This document shows positions 7,766-12,699 of a stretch of 18,456 nucleotides of DNA, piece by piece. Below the pieces are notes generated by a model. That model saw only the letters and a program-made list of their open reading frames with translations. It was not told the DNA's origin and searched no databases. This stretch comes from Bacteroidales bacterium (GTDB lineage Bacteria > Bacteroidota > Bacteroidia > Bacteroidales > UBA7960), in NCBI GenBank assembly GCA_003451785.1, contig DMJL01000155.1:1-18456 (forward strand). Reading direction: 5' to 3'. Each line of letters begins with the position of its first letter. The stretch's first letter is position 1. Both the position numbers and the translations under genes were made by a program.

Positions 7766-8719
7766 TTAATTCTGCATTACTAAATGGTGCTGTTTCGATT
7801 TTGCTACAAAATCTGATGCAGAAAGGGCTGCAATGGTTCCGTCAGCTACCGCCGTAGTTATTTGCCTGTATCTTTTTGCTATCGAATCACCAGCTGCAAA
7901 TACTCCAGGTATATTTGTTTCCATTTCGGAAGTTGTGATTATCTCATTCATATCATTGAGATCTAAAATGCCTTTAAAAGCATTAGTATTTGGCAAATAG
8001 CCAATAAAAATAAATGCACCCTGAGTCGGAAGCTTGCTAACATCACCCGTTACCACATTTTTAACAGAAACAGATTGAAGGTTCTCATTACCATTAAACT
8101 GCGATATCACAGAGTTATAAACAAAAGAAATTTTTGGGTTTTCTTTAGCCTCTGCAATGGCATATTCAAATGCTTGAAAATGATTGAACTGGTGAATTAT
8201 GGTAACTTTATTTGCATACTTGGTCAAAGAGACTGCTTCCTCCAAAGCAGAGTTTCCACCGCCCACCACCACAATATCTTTTCCTGTGAAAAACTCTCCA
8301 TCGCAGGTTGCGCAGTAAGAGATCCCAGTTCCTCTGAATGTGTCTTCGCCTAAAACATTGAGCTGCCGTGGCTTTCCACCGGTAGCAATTATTACGCTTA
8401 GGGCTTTGTAGATACTTCCATCTGTTAATTCCACATTTTTAACGGCGCCACTTAGTTCGTAATTTGCAATTTGTAGGTTCGATTTTATAATGCATCCAAA
8501 TTCTCGAGCCTGTTTTTTCATGGAATTTGCCAAATGGTAACCGGTTGTTTTTTCCACTCCAGGGTAATTAGCTACTTCGTTTGTCAGAATCATCTGCCCG
8601 CCCACGGCACCTTCATTGAGAATAAGCACCGATAGTTTTGCACGCGAAGCATAAATTCCGGCAGTAAGACCGGCAGGTCCCCCTCCGATGATTAAAACAT
8701 CATAAATTTTTTGTTCCAT
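7766..8719 (-). CDS. trxB: Thioredoxin reductase family flavoprotein with altered pyridine-nucleotide motif
   Basis: This 317-residue enzyme has the usual length and layout of low-Mr thioredoxin reductase. The FAD loop IGGGPAG is at residues 11-17, the redox-active disulfide CATCDG at 136-141, the second Rossmann loop GGGNSALEEA at 153-162, and the C-terminal FAD motif GVFAAGDS at 272-279. It should move electrons from a reduced cofactor to a thioredoxin-like partner in the cytoplasm. The odd point is residues 176-182, HQFNHFQ, where NADPH-dependent enzymes have HRRxxxR. All three arginines that grip the 2'-phosphate are missing, so NADH or another donor is likely. It is transcribed after the thioredoxin-like gene, across a 97-base gap with a hairpin, and converges with the formate dehydrogenase operon. 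The symbol is given by family; the donor is uncertain. Confidence 0.9.
   Translation of the reverse strand: MEQKIYDVLIIGGGPAGLTAGIYASRAKLSVLILNEGAVGGQMILTNEVANYPGVEKTTGYHLANSMKKQAREFGCIIKSNLQIANYELSGAVKNVELTDGSIYKALSVIIATGGKPRQLNVLGEDTFRGTGISYCATCDGEFFTGKDIVVVGGGNSALEEAVSLTKYANKVTIIHQFNHFQAFEYAIAEAKENPKISFVYNSVISQFNGNENLQSVSVKNVVTGDVSKLPTQGAFIFIGYLPNTNAFKGILDLNDMNEIITTSEMETNIPGVFAAGDSIAKRYRQITTAVADGTIAALSASDFVAKSKQHHLVMQN
7788..7812. repeat. 25-base repeat, copy 1 (inside the 3' end of the reductase gene)
   Basis: These 25 bases match positions 14735-14759 at 24 of 25 positions, in the same orientation. The single difference is G at 7797 against A at 14744. The repeat contains the inverted repeat ATTTTG-CTA-CAAAAT. 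This copy is protein-coding on the minus strand. Confidence 0.6.
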
Positions 8720-8746
8720 AGCAATTTAAGTTTTTTTGGTTTTTGA

Positions 8747-8799
8747 TACAGCCCCAAATTATTCAACCTCCAAACGAAGTTTTTAAATTTAGGGCTGTA
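8747..8799 (-). promoter_or_regulatory. Intergenic hairpin between the thioredoxin-like gene and the reductase gene
   Basis: TACAGCCC (8747-8754) is the exact reverse complement of GGGCTGTA (8792-8799). AAATT/AATTT can extend the stem after one mismatch. On the minus-strand transcript it is not followed by a U-run, so it is not a standard terminator. It may tune expression or stability of the downstream reductase. Confidence 0.4.
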
Positions 8800-8816
8800 A
8801 TTGTCTGCTCAATAAG

Positions 8817-9167
8817 TTATGCGTTGAATTTATCCTTCAAAACAGCCTTGATTTTGTCCATTGTTTGAATACTGGTGGTGGCATGAGCAACTTTGCCATT
8901 TTTGTAATACATGGTAAATGGAAGCCCCATGAAACCCTTACAGGCTTGGTCGTTGCGAACAATCCATGCCTCGGGGCTATCGAATGCCATGCTGAAAAAC
9001 TTCACATTGGGCTTCTCCACTTCAAGTTCTTCCATTGCATCATACACCGGAATACACATAGGACCCATGCGACCACAACATACCATAACATTTTCGTTTT
9101 CGCTTATCAGCTTCTTTAGTTCTTCTGCAGTTTCTATCTCGTGAAGTGCAGTTCTTAACATTGTCAT
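8817..9167 (-). CDS. Thioredoxin-fold protein with atypical CCGRMGPMC active-site loop
   Basis: This is a 116-residue cytoplasmic protein with no signal peptide. The overall thioredoxin fold can be read: a helix around residues 13-22, strand NVMVCC, a helix beginning IPVYDAMEELE, strand NVKFFSMAFD, then GLPFTMYYKNGK with the conserved cis-proline (Pro83). The active site is not WCGPC. Residues 30-38 read CCGRMGPMC, so Cys30, Cys31 and Cys38 are present, but the first cysteine of the canonical CxxC is replaced in the GPM segment. A further Cys76 lies near the cis-proline loop. The gene sits upstream of and in line with the trxB-like reductase, 97 bases apart, which suggests it is that enzyme's substrate. 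Redox chemistry by a non-adjacent Cys pair (CX6C) is possible but unproven. The start at 9167 has a second in-frame ATG two codons later. Confidence 0.8.
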   Translation of the reverse strand: MTMLRTALHEIETAEELKKLISENENVMVCCGRMGPMCIPVYDAMEELEVEKPNVKFFSMAFDSPEAWIVRNDQACKGFMGLPFTMYYKNGKVAHATTSIQTMDKIKAVLKDKFNA

Positions 9168-9250
9168 AATTTTACTTTTTAGGAAAAATGATTAATTTTT
9201 AGGTTTTTCTAAAGACGCATAATGCAGTTCTTAGAATCAAAATTGAATTA

Positions 9251-9258
9251 CAAAATTA
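9251..9258 (-). promoter_or_regulatory. Putative -7 box for the thioredoxin-like/reductase transcript
   Basis: Read on the minus strand this is TAATTTTG, an exact TAnnTTTG match about 84 bases before the start codon. No TTG lies at the expected distance on that strand, so the promoter is only partly supported. Confidence 0.35.
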
Positions 9259-9292
9259 CTACGCTGCCATGCTGAAAGCCTCGCTCTATGGG

Positions 9293-9325
9293 TTGCAATT
9301 CTGCAAACCCTTAATTGTAATTTTG
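9293..9325 (+). promoter_or_regulatory. Putative promoter of the Crp/Fnr gene (TTG-N22-TAATTTTG)
   Basis: The TTG at 9293-9295 and the TAATTTTG at 9318-9325 are separated by 22 bases, within the range seen in this phylum. The start codon at 9377 would lie about 45 bases beyond the transcription start. Confidence 0.45.
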
Positions 9326-9376
9326 TAAAAAAAAAATTGCATTATTGTAACGAACTTTAACCAAAAAGTTTTTCCG

Positions 9377-10069
9377 ATGGACAATCCTTTAAATGCTTCA
9401 TTTCTAGCCACTACTTCACTTTCTGAGTGTTTTCTGCATCTTTCGACTGAGCAACTCGAATTGCTAAATACTAAAAAAACCCAGATTTACTACCAGAAAG
9501 GAGAAACCTTGTTTAAGCAGGGAGCATTTTCGCCTTATGTGCTTTATATTATTGAAGGTCTAATAAAAGTTTCCATTCAAACGGGTGGAACAAAACAACT
9601 TAATGTATTCGTGGCCAATACTGGAGATTTTCTTGCCTTCTCAGTAATCTTTGGTAAGGAACATTATCTATACTCTGCAACGGCAATGCGCAATTCAAGA
9701 GTTTGTATGATTGATAAAGATGCCTTGAAACAAGTATTTCTTTTAAATCCGCAGTTTGCATTTCAGATTACCACCCGCAATAATGGTATTGAAGAACAAC
9801 TGGTTGAAACAATAAAAAATCTTTCGTATAAACAAATGCGCGGCAAACTGGCTTCGGCATTAAGCTATTTGTCGAGAGGTGATTTTATTTATGAAAATGT
9901 CTTTGAAAATCTTAGCCGGCAGGAATTAGCCGATTTTGCGGGAATTACCCTTGAAAGCACCGTAAAATATTTGAAAGAATTTGAGAGAGATGGCATTTTG
10001 AATTTGGATGGTAAAAATATTCTCATCTCAGATCGCGAAAAACTGTCCTATATAAGTCGCACAGGATAA
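9377..10069 (+). CDS. Crp/Fnr-family transcriptional regulator
   Basis: This 230-residue protein has the two-domain layout of the family. An N-terminal cyclic-nucleotide-binding-type beta barrel (about 25-125) includes YQKGETLFKQG and LYIIEGLIKVSI. A long dimer helix spans about 135-165. A C-terminal winged helix (179-220) reads LSRQELADFAGITLESTVKYLKEFERDGIL. In the recognition helix the conserved Glu is kept (Glu193), but the arginine that usually follows four residues later is Lys197, so the DNA target may differ from classic CRP or FNR sites. The FNR iron-sulfur cysteine cluster is absent: only Cys18 and Cys110 occur. It therefore does not look like an oxygen-sensing FNR, and the ligand is unknown. 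It is divergent from the thioredoxin-like gene and shares with it a region holding a 12-base inverted repeat, so autoregulation and control of that operon are plausible. Confidence 0.88.
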   Translation: MDNPLNASFLATTSLSECFLHLSTEQLELLNTKKTQIYYQKGETLFKQGAFSPYVLYIIEGLIKVSIQTGGTKQLNVFVANTGDFLAFSVIFGKEHYLYSATAMRNSRVCMIDKDALKQVFLLNPQFAFQITTRNNGIEEQLVETIKNLSYKQMRGKLASALSYLSRGDFIYENVFENLSRQELADFAGITLESTVKYLKEFERDGILNLDGKNILISDREKLSYISRTG

Positions 10070-10137
10070 ATAAGGATTTGAAGATAGGCAATATTTGGTT
10101 CTGTGGATGGCAAAAATCAATTTCCCTAAGTCGTGAT

Positions 10138-10154
10138 GGTAAAGTTTTTTTACC
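10138..10154 (+). other. Small hairpin downstream of the Crp/Fnr gene
   Basis: GGTAAA (10138-10143) pairs with TTTACC (10149-10154) around a U-rich five-base loop. It is too weak and lacks the tail of a good terminator. A second bulged stem with a TTCG loop lies at 10168-10190. Confidence 0.25.
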
Positions 10155-10279
10155 TACTGCTTTTCAAATTATCTACCATTCGTGGATAATATTTTGTGCC
10201 ACAAATTGTCAATCCTGAAACCGTAAAAGAGGAGATTTTTAGGAAAATAGGCATGTTAGACCCTTAAATTCGATAAAGT

Positions 10280-10308
10280 AAAGCCGTCTTTACCTTAAAG
10301 ACGGCTTT
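10280..10308. terminator. Bidirectional Rho-independent terminator between the Crp/Fnr and DUF302 genes
   Basis: A 13-base-pair perfect stem (10280-10292 with 10296-10308, core AAGCCGTCTTT) closes a CCT loop. T-rich sequence follows it on the plus strand (TTTCTTGAGTTTT), and a moderately T-rich tail follows on the minus strand. It lies between converging genes and can serve both. Confidence 0.8.
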
Positions 10309-10346
10309 CTTGAGTTTTATAAAATACAGAACAACCAGAATCTATC

Positions 10347-10829
10347 TTATTTCTTTATAGATCGTATCATTGTCTCACTGTCGGCCGAAGCAATTGCCAT
10401 TACCTCGCCTACAACTCCACCCATCATGTTGCCCAACAATCCCGTGTTCATCCACGAAATATAAGTGTTGCCGTTAGATTTCTCATATATCGAAACTCGG
10501 CATGGCATCATGTTGGAAACTATCCTTTCATCATCCCTACTTAGAATCTCATAAGCATGGGCAGGATAGCAAAGCTCAAATACCTTCATATTTCTCACAT
10601 TAAAACCATTGTTCTTCATGACTTCTGCCATATTATGAACAACAGGTATTTTCCAACCCATTTCTAATGCGGTCTGCTCAAACACCTGAACGGCGGTTTC
10701 AAAATCATACTTGCTTTGAGCTTCATGAAGCATTATTCCTGGCGCAGCCTTATAAGAAATAATACCAGTGATAATAATACCTGCCAGAAGGCCGGCACCA
10801 ATCATTAAGATTTTTTTTTGTAAATTCAT
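10347..10829 (-). CDS. Membrane-anchored DUF302 protein
   Basis: This is a 160-residue protein. Residues 5-25 form one hydrophobic segment after a short basic start (MNLQKK), without a clear cleavage or lipoprotein motif, so it is probably an N-terminal membrane anchor with the rest outside the cytoplasm. The remainder fits DUF302: a helix with FETAVQVFEQTALEMGWKIP, a VFELCYPAHAYEIL strand-helix region, and a MPCRVSIYEKSNGNTYISWMNTG segment matching the family's '.P..i.Vye..dg.v.is..n' signature. The terminal helix carries several methionines and VVGEVMAIASADSE. The biochemical role of DUF302 is not established. Met- and Cys-rich stretches (Cys87, Cys109, MPC, NMMGG) might suggest metal contact, but that is a guess. 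It diverges from a sigma-54 activator gene across 164 bases, and its own -7 box is visible at 10875-10882. Confidence 0.85.
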   Translation of the reverse strand: MNLQKKILMIGAGLLAGIIITGIISYKAAPGIMLHEAQSKYDFETAVQVFEQTALEMGWKIPVVHNMAEVMKNNGFNVRNMKVFELCYPAHAYEILSRDDERIVSNMMPCRVSIYEKSNGNTYISWMNTGLLGNMMGGVVGEVMAIASADSETMIRSIKK

Positions 10830-10874
10830 TGAATTAAGGTTTTAAAAGTTTTCCATTGAAATAAAAAACTATGC

Positions 10875-10882
10875 CAAATTTA
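10875..10882 (-). promoter_or_regulatory. Putative -7 box for the DUF302 gene
   Basis: The minus-strand sequence TAAATTTG is an exact TAnnTTTG match 46 bases before the start codon. The best TTG upstream leaves a spacer of 26, longer than usual. Confidence 0.35.
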
Positions 10883-10932
10883 GTAAACAATTAAAGACGA
10901 GCATTTTGCAATTTTAAGACTAGTAAAAATTA

Positions 10933-10966
10933 TTGTGCCAATATATGAAAGTTAATATTAACTTTG
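10933..10966 (+). promoter_or_regulatory. Promoter of the sigma-54 activator gene (TTG-N23-TAACTTTG)
   Basis: The TTG at 10933-10935 and the TAACTTTG at 10959-10966 match the Bacteroidota housekeeping promoter with a 23-base spacer. The ATG at 10994 is about 20 bases past the predicted transcription start. Confidence 0.5.
10948..10965. promoter_or_regulatory. 18-base perfect palindrome overlapping the -7 box (operator candidate)
   Basis: AAAGTTAATATTAACTTT is its own reverse complement and covers seven of the eight bases of the -7 box at 10959-10966. Another GTTAAC and a TAAC half-site follow at 10967-10984. Bound protein here would block transcription of the activator gene and could also affect the divergent DUF302 gene. 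Confidence 0.5.
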
Positions 10967-10993
10967 CTAACTATTAGTGTTAACCTTTAAGAA

Positions 10994-12394
10994 ATGATTA
11001 ACAATTTAAACCTACTGGTTGAGCAAATGAAAATCGGAGTGATACTCACAGATAGACAACTCCGGATTGAATATGCCAACAAATTTGCTTCCACCTTGCT
11101 TACCGATTCAGAAATAGCTATTGACGGAAGTAACCTTTCTGACTTCCAAGTTCTCTCTTCAAATCATGTAATATTTGAACTTAGCGACTGCATCCAAGCC
11201 CAGATTGCGTCGGGTAAGAACAATTTTCACAAAACCCTCATAATAAAAACAGAAAAAACGGAGAGGATAGTATATTTCACCGGTCAAATGGTAAACGGTG
11301 TATCCGATGCGTTACTTTTATTCACGGTGGCCGATATATCGGGAGAGATGGAATGTATTGCTGAGTCACAATCAATTTTCGAAGACAAGCATAATTACCT
11401 TGTCAACAAAATCATTGGACACCATGAGACAATCCGGCAAATTTTTAGAAAAATAATTCAAGTTGCCGACACAGGCGTTAATGTAATGATTCTTGGAGAA
11501 TCAGGAACTGGCAAAGAGCTTGTAGCAGAGGCTATACATGAACTTTCGCCCCGTGTTAGAAAACCCTTGGTTAAAGTTAATTGTTCGGCATTGAGTGAAT
11601 CCTTGTTGGAAAGCGAATTGTTTGGTCATGTAAAGGGTGCCTTTACGGGTGCATATCGGGATAAGGCCGGAAAATTTGAGTTGGCTAACGGTGGGACTAT
11701 TTTTTTAGATGAGATTGGAGAAATAAGTCTTGGTTTGCAGGTAAAGCTACTTCGGGTAATACAGGAAAAAACCATAGAAAGGGTAGGCGATAGCAAATCC
11801 ATCAAGGTGGACATGCGGATAGTAGCAGCAACAAACAAAAACCTCAAGGAATTAATTCGAAAGGGGCTGTTTCGTGAAGATTTGTATTATAGGTTGAATG
11901 TTTTTTCTATCGAGGTTCCTGCCCTTCGAAATCGCGCAAACGATATACCTGACCTTGTGAAGTATTTTATTGAAAAATTCAATAAGAACCACTCTCGGAG
12001 TATAAAAGGCATAAATAGGCAGGCTCTGAGAATATTAATGAACTATTCTTGGCCAGGAAACATCAGGGAGCTTCAAAACATGGTTGAGTATGCCTTTGTA
12101 ATTGCTATAGGTAATATTATCAGTAAAGAAGACCTACCTGCGGATATTATGATAGTTGCGAATATGGAGAAAGCCTTAAACGACCAGCATCTTCTTGCTC
12201 CTTTAGACCAAAAGGAATTGTTAAACCCAATTTCAAGAAATACCAGTGGTAGGCTTAAAATTACAAAAGATCAGCTCGAAGCAATGCTTGCTAAAAATCA
12301 ATGGAATCAAAGCCAAACAGCCAAGGTATTGGGAATTAGTAGGGTATCTTTATGGAAAAAGATGAAAACCTTTGAATTGGAAATTCCTGATTAA
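10994..12394 (+). CDS. Sigma-54-dependent transcriptional activator (PAS / AAA+ / Fis-type HTH)
   Basis: This 466-residue enhancer-binding protein would activate sigma-54 RNA polymerase by ATP hydrolysis. The N-terminal 130 residues look like a PAS sensor (LLVEQMKIGVILTDRQLRIE, ending LLLFTVADISGEME) rather than a phosphorylatable receiver. The AAA+ domain (about 138-375) has Walker A GESGTGKE (168-175), the sigma-54 contact loop GAFTGA (215-220), Walker B FLDE (237-240), the RLNVF region (300-304) and WPGNIREL (353-360). A C-terminal Fis-type helix-turn-helix occupies about 424-460 (NQSQTAKVLGISRVSLWKKMK). All motifs needed for activity are intact. The signal and targets are unknown: no partner kinase is adjacent, and no convincing -24/-12 site was found in the window. 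Its own promoter overlaps a palindrome, which suggests feedback control. Confidence 0.93.
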   Translation: MINNLNLLVEQMKIGVILTDRQLRIEYANKFASTLLTDSEIAIDGSNLSDFQVLSSNHVIFELSDCIQAQIASGKNNFHKTLIIKTEKTERIVYFTGQMVNGVSDALLLFTVADISGEMECIAESQSIFEDKHNYLVNKIIGHHETIRQIFRKIIQVADTGVNVMILGESGTGKELVAEAIHELSPRVRKPLVKVNCSALSESLLESELFGHVKGAFTGAYRDKAGKFELANGGTIFLDEIGEISLGLQVKLLRVIQEKTIERVGDSKSIKVDMRIVAATNKNLKELIRKGLFREDLYYRLNVFSIEVPALRNRANDIPDLVKYFIEKFNKNHSRSIKGINRQALRILMNYSWPGNIRELQNMVEYAFVIAIGNIISKEDLPADIMIVANMEKALNDQHLLAPLDQKELLNPISRNTSGRLKITKDQLEAMLAKNQWNQSQTAKVLGISRVSLWKKMKTFELEIPD

Positions 12395-12699
12395 AAATTG
12401 AAACAAACAAAAAAAATATTTCTTAAACGCTTCTAAGGTGTTTAAAAATGACAATCAAATTTTTGCAAACTGTTGCTACCTAATGAATCTTACTCTAATT
12501 AGCACTGTGGGCAAAATAGATTTGATGCGAAATTGCAGCGAATCTTTGGCTTTTTTCCATCTGAGAATTTAACCGAAATGGTTGGGAATTTTTGCTACAT
12601 GGTGATGTCAAAAAAGGATTGCATTTTTGGGTGTTAACAATAGCAAAAAAGGCCACTCAAAAATGTGAGTAGGCCTTTTTCAATTCAGATAATGCTTAA
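12395..12699. other. Intergenic region without a gene
   Basis: This is 305 bases between two converging genes. It contains a strong terminator at its right end and a weak stem (12423-12430 with 12438-12445) shortly after the activator gene. I see no coding signal, RNA gene or repeat in the rest. Confidence 0.6.
12645..12680. terminator. Bidirectional Rho-independent terminator between the sigma-54 activator and beta-helix genes
   Basis: The arms AAAAAGGCC-ACTCA and TGAGT-a-GGCCTTTTT form a 14-base-pair stem with one bulged A and a loop of about six bases. The A-run on one side and T-run on the other give a U-tail in both directions, matching its place between convergent genes. Confidence 0.85.

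Larger units (their letters stand above)
9168..9376. promoter_or_regulatory. Divergent control region between the thioredoxin-like gene and the Crp/Fnr gene
   Basis: This 209-base divergent region carries a perfect 12-base inverted repeat: TTACAAAATTAC at 9248-9259 and GTAATTTTGTAA at 9317-9328. Each arm contains a TAATTTTG box reading outward toward its own gene. No other gene is visible in it. Confidence 0.55.

Noticed and set aside
7707..7767. Inverted repeat AACGCAT/ATGCGTT at the convergent ends of the CO_dh-like and reductase genes
   Set aside because: The arms are only seven bases, 47 bases apart, with no T-run, so it is not a credible terminator and may be chance.
9291..9307. GG-N10-GC spacing upstream of the Crp/Fnr gene, as in sigma-54 promoters
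   Set aside because: Only the bare GG and TGC match, the rest of the consensus is poor, and a full housekeeping -7 box lies just downstream.
10926..10940. Minus-strand TGGCAC followed by TTTT, resembling a sigma-54 -24/-12 promoter upstream of the DUF302 gene
   Set aside because: The -24 half is perfect but the -12 GC is missing (TT instead), and sigma-54 promoters depend on it strongly.
12423..12445. Stem TTAAACGC/GTGTTTAA as a terminator of the sigma-54 activator gene
   Set aside because: It includes a G-T pair, is AT-rich and lacks a T-tail; the strong terminator at 12645-12680 serves this end.
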